DNA of 64,000 nt. Source: M3007 sp033764075. Its GTDB lineage: Bacteria; Bacteroidota; Bacteroidia; Chitinophagales; Saprospiraceae. The DNA is taken from the NCBI GenBank assembly GCA_033764075.1, contig JANRJH010000005.1:62001-126000 (forward strand). The letters run 5' to 3'. A model generated the notes under the pieces. That model ran no database searches. It was not told where the DNA came from and saw only the letters and a program-made list of their open reading frames with translations. Below are positions 33,221 to 41,002 of this stretch, piece by piece (position 1 is the first letter of the stretch; every line of letters starts with the position of its first letter). The translations under genes and the position numbers were made by a program.

Positions 33221-33973
33221 TCAGGCTTGTTTAGGTTTTACATACCGTTCGAACAACACCGGCAGGAAAAAGAAAGCGGCGGTGATGATGCTGATGATCA
33301 GGTCAGATCTTTCGTTTTCCAGCCACGCCAGCCGGGGATAAAAGTGAACGGGAAGGGCCAGTAAAAGTTTAAAACCCAGCAGGGCGATGACCAAAAAAGC
33401 GCTGATTTCCAGAAAAGGGTATTGCTCGATGAGCCGGACAAACCATTGTGCCACGAATCGCATGGCGAGGATACCGATGAATACACCGGTGCAAATCAGC
33501 ACAATGCTGTCGGTAAAGGCAACGGCGGCAAACACGTTGTCGAGCGAAAAGGCCATGTCCATGACCTCTACAGCGACCACGGTCGACCAGAAAGGACCCA
33601 TCCACCCCAGGGAGTATCGATAAAACCATTTTTCTTCCTTGTTCAGGGTGTCGTCTGCCGTTTGGGGCGTTTGCCGGCTGTGGAAAAAATCGTAGGCCAG
33701 GTACAGCAGATAAAGGCCGCCCAATGGCTTCAGCCACCAGATCTGGATCAGGTAGGCAGCAAACAGGAGGCTCAGGCCGCGAAAGACATAAGCGCCCACA
33801 ATGCCATAGCGCAACGCACGCGCGCGCTGGTGTTCGGGCAAATCCATGACCATGGTGGCCAGCACTGCCGCGTTGTCAACCGACAGCAGGCTCTCAATCA
33901 AGATTAAATTCAGTACAACAATCAGCGCATTCCGCCAGTCGGTTCCCAGCAACGCCTCCAGTGTTTCGATCAT
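33221..33973 (-). CDS. TerC/DUF475-type integral membrane protein
   Basis: 250 residues with about seven hydrophobic helices. The family marks are LILIESLLSVDNAAVLATMV (first TM with the conserved S-x-D-N-A) and a second similar VEVMDMAFSLDNVFAAVAF (residues near 130-150), the paired acidic motifs of TerC proteins. TerC-like proteins are linked to metal (manganese) export or tellurium resistance. It is upstream gene of a two-gene operon with the M16 peptidase. A near-consensus -7 box (CATATTTG) lies about 20 bases upstream. Confidence 0.85.
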   Translation of the reverse strand: MIETLEALLGTDWRNALIVVLNLILIESLLSVDNAAVLATMVMDLPEHQRARALRYGIVGAYVFRGLSLLFAAYLIQIWWLKPLGGLYLLYLAYDFFHSRQTPQTADDTLNKEEKWFYRYSLGWMGPFWSTVVAVEVMDMAFSLDNVFAAVAFTDSIVLICTGVFIGILAMRFVAQWFVRLIEQYPFLEISAFLVIALLGFKLLLALPVHFYPRLAWLENERSDLIISIITAAFFFLPVLFERYVKPKQA

Positions 33974-34046
33974 GGATGGTGGTAATAAAGCACAAATATG
34001 AGAAAAATACCGGATTAGCTGTGTAAAAGAGCCGAACGAGCTGGAT

Positions 34047-34574
34047 TTATTCGATGGCTTTTTGCAGCAAGCGATCGGTATCCTGGATCAGCCGTTCCAG
34101 CTCCTGCTCCAGGTCTTCCTTTCGGCGCGTCTGGTCTGCTGCTTTTTGGGTCTTGGCCTGCTCGGCCTGTGTGTTGTTTTTGGCCAGTCCGCGTTTTCCG
34201 GAGGGTGGGGGAGTGGTGCTCATCCGTGCCAGTTCGGCGTCGGCATTGCGGATTTCTCCGAGTTCCTGTTCGAGGGCTTTCTTCCGAATTTCGAGCTGTT
34301 CCAACTCGCGGATCATGGCAGGGTCGAGCTTGTCGGCGTGGTTGTGCAAGCTGCCGAAGGCGCCGCCGAGCTTGTCGAGCACGCCGTCGTATTTACCGGC
34401 GTCGAATTTGCCTTTTTCAGCCTCCAGGACGCCGGCAACAGAGCCAACGAGCGTTTTGACTTCACCGAAAATTTTGCGGGACTGGGCCTTTTCCGCGCTG
34501 GTGCCGAAAAAGTAATTGTACACGAGGATGGCGACGACCAACACCAGGCCGATGCGAAGGAGGTATTTGACCAT
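34047..34574 (-). CDS. Membrane-anchored coiled-coil protein
   Basis: 175 residues. One N-terminal transmembrane helix (KYLLRIGLVLVVAILVYNYFFG, 3-24) is followed by a soluble part that ends in two strongly helical Glu/Lys/Leu-rich segments (MIRELEQLEIRKKALEQEL and KEDLEQELERLIQDTDRLLQ). No known domain recognised. A type II inner-membrane protein with a periplasmic coiled coil is the simplest reading. It has its own -7 box. Confidence 0.75.
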   Translation of the reverse strand: MVKYLLRIGLVLVVAILVYNYFFGTSAEKAQSRKIFGEVKTLVGSVAGVLEAEKGKFDAGKYDGVLDKLGGAFGSLHNHADKLDPAMIRELEQLEIRKKALEQELGEIRNADAELARMSTTPPPSGKRGLAKNNTQAEQAKTQKAADQTRRKEDLEQELERLIQDTDRLLQKAIE

Positions 34575-34595
34575 GATGGATAACGTTTTGTTTTA

Positions 34596-34603
34596 CAAAG
34601 GTA
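34596..34603 (-). promoter_or_regulatory. -7 promoter box (TACCTTTG) of the coiled-coil gene
   Basis: CAAAGGTA on the plus strand; exact TAnnTTTG on the minus strand, 22 bases before the ATG at 34574. Confidence 0.5.
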
Positions 34604-34612
34604 CTAAAGTGA

Positions 34613-35239
34613 CTACTTACGACCAAAATCAGCCGGAATCTCTCCCCATACTGCGGTTTCCCATTTCAAAATGGGGTTCGTGACGGGATTGGCGGCCAAC
34701 CAGCGCTCTGCGCGCCCGATCAATTCAAACAGTTTTTCGTTTCGGGAGGTTCGGTCCAGTTTCGTTCGGCATTTTTTGGCTTTTATCCAGAGCATGGCGT
34801 TGCGGGAGTCGGTGTAAATGGGCATCCGCGGCTTGCCTTCTTTGGCCAGCATGGCCAGGGCGTGCACGATGGCCAGAAATTCACCTACGTTGTTGGTGCC
34901 TTCAGGGAAGGGCCCCTGGTGGAATAGCTGGGTGCGGGTTTCGGTATCCACACCCCGGTATTCAAGGTTGCCCGGGTTGCCGCTACAAGCGGCGTCTACG
35001 CAGACGCTGGGGACGGTGATGGCCGCAGCGGGTGGTGTTTTTGGCTTTTGGGTAGGGCTCTTTTTGTCCACGAATTCCCAATAATTCCCGCGCAGGGCTG
35101 CTTCCGCCTCTGCACGGGAGCCGAAACTTTTGTATTTGGCTTGTGGGAAACCTTTCACCTGCCGGTTGGCATCGTTCCAGTTGTCGTACACGCCGGGTGT
35201 ATGACCTTCCCAGACGGTGTAGAATTTGGGTTTAGGCAC
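34613..35239 (-). CDS. rnhA: Ribonuclease H with N-terminal viroplasmin/RHBD domain
   Basis: 208 residues. The N-terminal 45 residues (FYTVWEGHTPGVYDNWNDAN and GFPQAKYKSFGSRAEAEAAL) form the caulimovirus viroplasmin-type hybrid-binding domain. The RNase H domain starts near 78 (VCVDAACSGNPG, first Asp), with the Glu in TNNVGEFLAIVHAL, the Asp in PIYTDSRNAM, and a final acidic residue less obvious at the end. It removes RNA from RNA:DNA hybrids. It lies 3 bases downstream of the secreted beta-barrel-like gene on the same strand. Confidence 0.9.
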   Translation of the reverse strand: MPKPKFYTVWEGHTPGVYDNWNDANRQVKGFPQAKYKSFGSRAEAEAALRGNYWEFVDKKSPTQKPKTPPAAAITVPSVCVDAACSGNPGNLEYRGVDTETRTQLFHQGPFPEGTNNVGEFLAIVHALAMLAKEGKPRMPIYTDSRNAMLWIKAKKCRTKLDRTSRNEKLFELIGRAERWLAANPVTNPILKWETAVWGEIPADFGRK

Positions 35240-35242
35240 GGA

Positions 35243-36391
35243 TCAGAGTTTGAGCAGGTTCATGGAGTAATACAGCGAAATGCCCCGGAGAAAGAGCTGG
35301 CCGTTGCAAAAAGCCGAGTTATCGCAGCCCTGGTCGTAGAGGTTGTCCAGATCGCTGAAGCCGATGCTGGCGCGCAGGCCGACCAGGCTACCCAGGTCTT
35401 TTTCACCGGTTTTGAACCGGTAGTGAAAGCCTCCGGCGATGCCAATGTCGGTCTTGTTCCAGTCGTCGCTGGCGTCGAACAGGCCTGTTTCCTCTTCGGG
35501 CAATACGGTGCCGATGGCGCGTAGGCCGATGAGACGGCTGATGTAGGGGCCGGCCAGGATGGAGAACGGGCCTTCGCGTACGGGGAAAAATTCGGGGATA
35601 AAAGCGGCTTGGACCCACGTGCTGCGGTAGTGGCCATCGCGCACAAACGTGTCGACACTGGGCGGGTTGGTGTTGATCACTTCAAAAGCGGAAGACACAT
35701 CGGTGTTTTTGCCGGCCATGTTGATCTCTACGTTCAGGGCGAAAAAGCCACCCTGTCCTTTGAACAGCATGCCTGCCCCGGCATCCCAGCCCAGGCGCCA
35801 GCCGTACTCAGGACCGCTGGTCGTGTTAAAGGTGCCCGTTTTGGTCATGGTGTTCGTGTTCAGGCCTGCGCGCAGGCGAAACTCCGTCGAGCTTTTTGAG
35901 AATTCGCGTTCGTAGATGAACTCATCGGTCACCGTGCGGGTGCCCTTTTTGCCTTCGGTGTTGATCTGTATTTCGCGGTTGCCGAAGAGCAGGTAATTGA
36001 TCTTTTGCGGGTTTTCAATCATGGTAGTTTCAAACAGATAGCCGTCATAATCGGCCCTGACAAGCCGGTAGATCACCGGTTCATTGTTGTTTTGGTTGCG
36101 GGCCACACTGGAATACAGGATGCTGGTATCGCGCAGTTCGAGGCGGAGCGTTTCCAGGATTATGGTATCGGTGCTGTTCTCGCGGATGCGGTACCGCAGG
36201 CCCGTGAGGGTGCTGTCGTTTTCCCTTGTCCATTCTTCCAGGCGATCGCCGCGATCGGTGGCATAGAACCATGCGCCTTCGAGGGCGCGCAGTTCCTTGA
36301 AGAGTTTGCGTGGTTCTTCGTCCAGCTGTGCGCTGGTAGTGGTGCAGGCGAGCAGGGCAATTCCAAAGATCAAAAGAAGGCGCAGCAACAT
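35243..36391 (-). CDS. Secreted protein with DUF6265-like N-domain and beta-barrel-like C-domain
   Basis: 382 residues, signal peptide LLRLLLIFGIALLACTTTSAQ (the Cys may mark a lipoprotein). Residues 28-150 have the lipocalin-like pattern ELRALEGAWFYATDRGD, LEEWTRENDSTLTGLRYRI and IYRLVRADYDGYLFE. From about 170 on the sequence alternates like an outer-membrane barrel (GPEYGWRLGWDAGAGMLF, WVQAAFIPEFFPV, FLRGISLYYSMNLLKL), resembling PorT-type small barrels. Function unknown. It is cotranscribed with rnhA and begins 17 bases after a -7 box. Confidence 0.75.
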   Translation of the reverse strand: MLLRLLLIFGIALLACTTTSAQLDEEPRKLFKELRALEGAWFYATDRGDRLEEWTRENDSTLTGLRYRIRENSTDTIILETLRLELRDTSILYSSVARNQNNNEPVIYRLVRADYDGYLFETTMIENPQKINYLLFGNREIQINTEGKKGTRTVTDEFIYEREFSKSSTEFRLRAGLNTNTMTKTGTFNTTSGPEYGWRLGWDAGAGMLFKGQGGFFALNVEINMAGKNTDVSSAFEVINTNPPSVDTFVRDGHYRSTWVQAAFIPEFFPVREGPFSILAGPYISRLIGLRAIGTVLPEEETGLFDASDDWNKTDIGIAGGFHYRFKTGEKDLGSLVGLRASIGFSDLDNLYDQGCDNSAFCNGQLFLRGISLYYSMNLLKL

Positions 36392-36407
36392 GGTGGTTGA
36401 TTTTGGG

Positions 36408-36415
36408 CAAAGATA
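36408..36415 (-). promoter_or_regulatory. -7 promoter box (TATCTTTG)
   Basis: CAAAGATA on the plus strand; exact TAnnTTTG on the minus strand, 17 bases upstream of the ATG at 36391 and 9 bases from the edge of the heptamer array, so any -33 contact lies inside the repeats. Confidence 0.5.
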
Positions 36416-36423
36416 GGAGATAA

Positions 36424-36720
36424 ATGGCTATCGGCTATCGGCGGTCGGCTGTCGGCTATCGGTTGTCGGTTGTCGGTTGTCGGCTATCGGTTGTCGGTTG
36501 TCGGTTGTCGGCTGTCGGTTGTTGGCTGTCGGCTGTCGGTAGGCCTTGCGTTTTAGCCCGCCGTTAAAGCCACCGAAAAACCTACCCACTACCGAAAGCC
36601 GATGACCTACGACCAATAGCCGATGACTGACTACCGACTACCGACTACCGACTACCGACAGCCGACAGCCGACAGCCGACAGCCGACTACCGACTACCGA
36701 CGACCGACAGCCAATAGCCA
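36424..36720. repeat. Large inverted pair of family 1 heptamer arrays
   Basis: Left arm (36424-36543): about 17 units of GGCTATC, GGTTGTC, GGCTGTC. Right arm (about 36600-36720): about 17 units of CCGACTA, CCGACAG, CCGATGA, ending CCAATAGCC. The centre (36544-36599) is unique-looking. Arms are in opposite orientation, so they can pair as a long imperfect hairpin or cruciform between two divergent genes. This and the promoters account for the whole 377-bp gap. Confidence 0.9.
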
Positions 36721-36739
36721 CCATGCAACCTCCAGCCAT

Positions 36740-36747
36740 TACCTTTG
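36740..36747 (+). promoter_or_regulatory. -7 promoter box (TACCTTTG) of the ECF sigma operon
   Basis: Exact TAnnTTTG match 22 bases before the ATG at 36769, directly after the heptamer array. It contains the in-frame TTG at 36745, which is therefore not the start. Confidence 0.55.
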
Positions 36748-36768
36748 TCTCTGTATTCAAATCTGTGC

Positions 36769-37302
36769 ATGGAGGAAACACCAACTCATTTTGATCTGGT
36801 GACGCGCTGTCGAGAAGGGCGGCGTGAAGCGCAGTTCGAGTTGTACAGGCTTTACTCGAGGGCCATGTATAACACGGCGCTGCGCATGTTGCAAAACGCC
36901 CACGACGCCGAGGACGTGCTGCAAAGCGTATTCATGGAAGTTTTTTTAAAAATTGACTCCTTTCGCTTTGAAAGCACCCTGGGTTCCTGGATCAAGCGCA
37001 TCACCATAAACAAGTGCATCAACTTCCTGAAGGCTCGCCGACTGAACATAAAAGAGCTTACCGCCGGTTTCGACCGCGAAGAGCCTGACCCGGGAGGCGA
37101 CTACGAGCCGGCATACAGCGTAGACAGCGTCAACCGCGCCATCTCCGCTTTGCCCGACGGTTACCGCGTGGTGTTTTCCCTGTACGCCATAGAAGGGTAC
37201 GACCACGAGGAGATTGCCCAGATACTTCAAATTTCGGAGGCCACCTCCAAATCCCAATACAGTCGCGCCAAGGCAAAATTGCGCAGCGCTTTGCAATCAT
37301 AA
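36769..37302 (+). CDS. RNA polymerase ECF-type sigma factor
   Basis: 177 residues from ATG 36769. Region 2 is at about 20-90 (FELYRLYSRAMYNTALRML, AEDVLQSVFMEVFLKIDSF, GSWIKRITINKCINFLKAR). Region 4 helix-turn-helix is at about 115-170 (AISALPDGYRVVFSLYAIEG, HEEIAQILQISEATSKSQYS). It is a typical small Bacteroidota ECF (SigW/RpoE-like) factor. The gene downstream encodes a membrane protein with a soluble N-terminal half, likely its anti-sigma regulator, and the third gene an exported DUF4097-like protein. The operon starts right after the inverted heptamer arrays. Confidence 0.93.
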   Translation: MEETPTHFDLVTRCREGRREAQFELYRLYSRAMYNTALRMLQNAHDAEDVLQSVFMEVFLKIDSFRFESTLGSWIKRITINKCINFLKARRLNIKELTAGFDREEPDPGGDYEPAYSVDSVNRAISALPDGYRVVFSLYAIEGYDHEEIAQILQISEATSKSQYSRAKAKLRSALQS

Positions 37303-37325
37303 CAACGCTTTTTTTAACAACAGCC

Positions 37326-38180
37326 ATGAACAAACACCAGGATAACATAGAGGATTTTATCCAACGGCACCGCCAGGCGCTCGATTCCGCCTCTCCCGAC
37401 CACTGCGGTTGGGGTACGCTGGAACGCCTGTTGGACCGGCTCCCCGGAGCCGATCCCCTGGAGCGGCAATTGCTCGCCGACCGGCCGCTGCTGGATGATC
37501 AGGTTGTCCCGCCCGGCCTGTGGGTCAAAATCCAGGGCCGGCTTGAAGCCACAACCACCCAGGCCGACCCGCTTGAACACTTTATACGGCAAAACCGCTC
37601 ACATCTGGACCTGGCCGAGCCAACCAACCGCGTGTGGGAATCCCTCGAAAAACAACTCAGTCCCGCAGACCAGCACCCGCTCGGCGCCCCGCCGCTTCAG
37701 CCTTCGCCCCTTACGCTGCAACCCGCCGGTGCGCCGACGCACCAGCTTACCTTCGCCCGACGCATCATGCGCATCGCCGCCTCCCTTGCCCTCCTGCTCA
37801 GCGGAGTCGGTATCGGCACCTGGTACGCAGGTCAGTCCGACCGCAAGGAGACCGGCGTGGCCCTGCAGCAAATCGCGCCCGAGTACGCTGAACTGGAACA
37901 ATACTACATCCGCGACATCCATCAGAAGCAGGTAAAACTGCAACAGTTTACCAGTTCCGACAACACGGCGGTCGAACAGGATCTCGATCAACTCGACCAC
38001 ATGATGCAGGAGCTTCGTGCCGAATTGGAAAACGTACCTCCGGCAAACCGGGAAAAAGTGATCCACGCACTCATTGACAACTACAAGGCCAAAGCCGCCA
38101 TCCTGGAGCGCGTCATCCAGCGATTGGAAAATACGAACGAAAACCAGCACAGCCAGGATTATGAAACGGACCGCATTTAA
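37326..38180 (+). CDS. Membrane protein, probable anti-sigma factor
   Basis: 284 residues, starting 23 bases after the sigma gene. The cytoplasmic N-terminal part contains a duplicated module: FIQRHRQALDSASPDHCGWG then LE..L, and FIRQNRSHLDLAEPTNRVWE then LEKQL near 80-105. One transmembrane helix (IMRIAASLALLLSGVGIGTWYAG, near 145-165) is followed by a helical periplasmic part (residues 170-270) with several acidic coiled-coil turns. No zinc anti-sigma HxxxCxxC was seen. Function as anti-sigma is inferred from position and topology. It overlaps the next gene by 20 bases, suggesting translational coupling. Confidence 0.75.
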   Translation: MNKHQDNIEDFIQRHRQALDSASPDHCGWGTLERLLDRLPGADPLERQLLADRPLLDDQVVPPGLWVKIQGRLEATTTQADPLEHFIRQNRSHLDLAEPTNRVWESLEKQLSPADQHPLGAPPLQPSPLTLQPAGAPTHQLTFARRIMRIAASLALLLSGVGIGTWYAGQSDRKETGVALQQIAPEYAELEQYYIRDIHQKQVKLQQFTSSDNTAVEQDLDQLDHMMQELRAELENVPPANREKVIHALIDNYKAKAAILERVIQRLENTNENQHSQDYETDRI

Positions 38181-39285
38181 CACGCTCTGGACCAGGATAC
38201 TCATTCCCGTTTGGCTGCTGTCAGCCACCATCAGCAGCTTCGCCGCCACCTGTCCCGATCAGGAGTTTACCCGCACCATCAACCGGGAGTTCGGCACCAC
38301 CGCCAACGGAATGACCGCCATCTATAACCGATACGGCAAAGTAAACATCAGAACCTGGGGTGAAAACAAGGTGAAAATCGACATCACCATACTCGTCAAT
38401 GCCGCCGACCAACGCAGCGCCGACAAGGTTTTCGACCGGATCAAGGTGAACTTCACCCATACCTCCGGCTACATAAAAGCAGAAACCGTGATCGAAGAAC
38501 AGTCCGGCTGGTGGGTCAACGACGGAAACGACTTCAAGATTAATTACGAGGTATGGATGCCCGTCGGGAATCAACTCGACCTGAAAAACAAATACGGCAA
38601 CTCCTACATCGCCGACCTGAATGGAAAACTGATGGCCGAGATCAAATACGGTGACCTGAGGGCCGAAACCATCCGAAACGACGCAGACCTTTACCTCGGC
38701 TATGGAAAAGCCGGGATCATCCAGGTGCAAAACCTGTACGGACAAGTCGGATACGGTGAACTCTCGGTCGGAACCTGCAACGACCTGCAGATGGATACCA
38801 AATACTCCCAAATCCGCTGCGACCGGGCCAATGCCATGCGCATCACGTCCAAATACGACGATCTTGTCGTCGGTACCGTAGACGACATGCGCCTCCAGAC
38901 CAAATACACCGATGTGAAAGTACAACAGGCCCGCGCACTTTTTGTAACGGCCACTTACTCGGACGTCCGCCTCAGACAGGCGATGGAGGTCGTTGATGCA
39001 AACCTGACCTACGGCAACCTGAAGGTTGAACTGCTGAACAAAAATTTCCAGTCGTTTAACGTGGTAGGCAAATACACCGACGTGTACCTGCTGGTCGAAC
39101 CCGGCGCCACCTTCAGGCTCGACGCAGAGGGCAGTTATACCGGCATGAACTACCCTAAAGGCGTTTCTATACAACACCATGTTGAAGACGGCAGCAAACG
39201 CCACCTCGAAGGTTACCTGGGCAGCGCCAACGCCAAAGGCCTGGTGAAGGTGCGCATGAGTTACGGCGACTGGCTGCTGAAATAA
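38161..39285 (+). CDS. Exported DUF4097-like beta-helical repeat protein
   Basis: 374 residues from ATG 38161, which overlaps the previous gene. Signal peptide near 8-30 (LIPVWLLSATISSFAA). The mature part is a series of short repeats built on KYG(D/N) (NKYGNSYIADLNGKL, IKYGDLRAETIRND, LGYGKAGIIQVQN, TKYSQIRCDRA, SKYDDLVVG, TKYTDVKVQ, ATYSDVRLR, LTYGNLKVE), the look of a right-handed beta-helix as in DUF4097 adhesin-like proteins. It is third gene of the sigma operon and likely an envelope target or sensor. A heptamer array follows its stop. Confidence 0.82.
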   Translation: MKRTAFNTLWTRILIPVWLLSATISSFAATCPDQEFTRTINREFGTTANGMTAIYNRYGKVNIRTWGENKVKIDITILVNAADQRSADKVFDRIKVNFTHTSGYIKAETVIEEQSGWWVNDGNDFKINYEVWMPVGNQLDLKNKYGNSYIADLNGKLMAEIKYGDLRAETIRNDADLYLGYGKAGIIQVQNLYGQVGYGELSVGTCNDLQMDTKYSQIRCDRANAMRITSKYDDLVVGTVDDMRLQTKYTDVKVQQARALFVTATYSDVRLRQAMEVVDANLTYGNLKVELLNKNFQSFNVVGKYTDVYLLVEPGATFRLDAEGSYTGMNYPKGVSIQHHVEDGSKRHLEGYLGSANAKGLVKVRMSYGDWLLK

Positions 39286-39297
39286 ACGCCCGCCAAC

Positions 39298-39412
39298 AAC
39301 CAACAACCAACTACCGACTACCGATATCCGACTACCGATATCCGACTACCGACAGCCGACTACCGACTACCGATATCCGACTACCGACTACCAACTACCG
39401 AAAGCCAACTAC
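39298..39412. repeat. Heptamer repeat array, family 1
   Basis: About fifteen units of CCGACTA, CCGATAT, CCGACAG and CCAACTA with a 7-bp period, between the convergent DUF4097-like and RDD genes. It reaches the RDD stop codon at 39409-39411. It is in the same orientation as the right arm at 36.6-36.7 kb, so the sigma operon is bracketed by direct arrays. Confidence 0.9.
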
Positions 39413-40155
39413 CGCGTCAACACAATGTAGTCGCGCAACAACGTTCTCAAAAATTCAATCCGGTTCAACGGACGTTTGGTGATGCCCAAAATCGGCATAA
39501 GGTGGCTGACGAGGTCTTCCACCACATCATGATGCGCCGAATTAGGGTATTTTTGGACCCGGTTCAGGACATTTTTGATAAAAATCATATCCCGTTCCGT
39601 TAGCACGCGCACCTGTGGGTACACCGGCGTGTAGTTGTCCAGCGAGGAAATGTTGAGGATATCCTGCAAGCGGAACTGGGCGTTTGTGCCGGCAATCTTG
39701 ATCACGGTCGTATTGGCGGCCACATCGCCCAGCCGCTGGGATTTGGCGGTGGTCTTGATCAGCACGGCGCCGATCACGCCGGAGGTGAACAGCGAATCGA
39801 CGATGTGCATCAGCGCGCGCAGCACCACGTCGCTCCATTCCGGGTCTTTCCCGTCCAGCCGAACCACTTTAATGCCCAAGGCCATTTTTCCGGGGGACTG
39901 GCCGATGTTGCGGATCTCAAAAAAAATGTGATACGCAAAAAACAGCAGGAAAGGCATCAGAAAGACCACCATGGCCAGCCCCATGTTTTCGAAAAAAGTA
40001 TTTCCGAACAACAGGAGTACCAACTGCACAAACAGGAAATAAGCCACCAACAGGATCATCAGGTCGAGCACAAACGCCAGCATGCGGAGGCGCAGCGGTG
40101 CCAGCTCATAGTCGATGGTAACGTTCTGGGTGGTGGTGATTTCGATCGAGGGCAT
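39409..40155 (-). CDS. RDD family membrane protein
   Basis: 248 residues. The RDD domain begins near 19: APLRLRMLAFVLDLMILLVAYF (conserved R and D in the first helix), then a second helix AMVVFLMPFLLFFAYHIFFE and the loop NIGQSPGKMALGIKVVRLDG, and a third helix near 125-140. A cytoplasmic C-terminal part of about 95 residues (YPQVRVLTERDMIFIKNVLN) follows. Function of the family is unclear; some members act in ion or solute transport. It is the last gene of the minus-strand series from 43048, 32 bases after dapD. Confidence 0.88.
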   Translation of the reverse strand: MPSIEITTTQNVTIDYELAPLRLRMLAFVLDLMILLVAYFLFVQLVLLLFGNTFFENMGLAMVVFLMPFLLFFAYHIFFEIRNIGQSPGKMALGIKVVRLDGKDPEWSDVVLRALMHIVDSLFTSGVIGAVLIKTTAKSQRLGDVAANTTVIKIAGTNAQFRLQDILNISSLDNYTPVYPQVRVLTERDMIFIKNVLNRVQKYPNSAHHDVVEDLVSHLMPILGITKRPLNRIEFLRTLLRDYIVLTR

Positions 40156-40187
40156 AACCGTTTGCGGAGTGGGTGTGCGCCAAGAAG

Positions 40188-40997
40188 TTACACGGAAACC
40201 TGGAATTCGCGCAGGGCGTCGTTCAGCGACACCTTTTTGTCTGTGCTTTCCTGGCGTTTGCCGATCACCAGCGCGCAGGCTACCTGGAAGTCGCCCGCCG
40301 GAAATGTTTTGGTGTATGTGCCGGGGATGACGACGGAGCGTGCCGGCACGCGGCCTTTGAGGGTTACGGGCTCCGGGCCGGTGACGTCAATGATCCGGGT
40401 GCTTTGGGTGAGCACCACGTTGGCGCCGAGTACCGCCTCGCGTTCTACGTGCACGCCTTCCACCACGATGCAGCGCGAGCCGATGAAACACTCGTCTTCG
40501 ATGATCGTGGGTGTAGCCTGGGGGGGCTCCAGTACGCCGCCGATGCCCACGCCGCCGGCCAGGTGCACGTTGCGGCCAATCTGTGCACAGGAACCGACGG
40601 TGGCCCACGTGTCGACCATGGTACCGCTGCCCACCCAGGCGCCGATATTAACGTAGGAGGGCATCAAGATAGCTCCCTTTTCAATGAAGGCGCCGAAACG
40701 GGCAATGGCGTGGGGTACCACGCGAACACCCTTTTCTGCGAAGCCGCTTTTAATCGGAATCTTGTCGTAAAACTCAAACGGCCCAACCTCAATGGTCTGC
40801 ATGGCCTGAATAGGAAAATACAGGATGACCGCCTTTTTGATCCAGTCGTGCGTGATCCACGCGCCCTCTGCATCGGGTTCGGCCACGCGCAAAACCCCGG
40901 CGTCGAGTTGCGCCACGACGTCGCGGATGACGGTTTGCACGCCGGGATCCTGGAGGAGCGCCCGGTCGTTCCAGGCGGCTTCGATGGTATTTTTCAT
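40188..40997 (-). CDS. dapD: 2,3,4,5-tetrahydropyridine-2,6-dicarboxylate N-succinyltransferase
   Basis: 269 residues, full length. It transfers a succinyl group to tetrahydrodipicolinate in the diaminopimelate/lysine pathway needed for peptidoglycan. After a helical N-domain (MKNTIEAAWNDRALL) comes the left-handed beta-helix of hexapeptide repeats, with GAILMPSYVNIGAWVGSGTM, TWATVGSCAQIGRNVHLAGG and FIGSRCIVVEGVHVEREAVL. The C-terminus has VVIPGTYTK. It sits 5 bases after the MlaE-type permease gene, an unusual neighbour, in a five-gene minus-strand operon. Confidence 0.93.
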   Translation of the reverse strand: MKNTIEAAWNDRALLQDPGVQTVIRDVVAQLDAGVLRVAEPDAEGAWITHDWIKKAVILYFPIQAMQTIEVGPFEFYDKIPIKSGFAEKGVRVVPHAIARFGAFIEKGAILMPSYVNIGAWVGSGTMVDTWATVGSCAQIGRNVHLAGGVGIGGVLEPPQATPTIIEDECFIGSRCIVVEGVHVEREAVLGANVVLTQSTRIIDVTGPEPVTLKGRVPARSVVIPGTYTKTFPAGDFQVACALVIGKRQESTDKKVSLNDALREFQVSV

Positions 40998-41002
40998 GGT
41001 CT

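Noticed and set aside
33675..33686. Single DnaA-like box (TGTGGAAAA) in the TerC gene
   Set aside because: An isolated match inside a coding region, at the frequency expected by chance.
36600..36720. Group II intron or attC-like element suggested by long inverted arms
   Set aside because: Arms are simple heptamer repeats; no intron domain V, reverse transcriptase or integrase is present.
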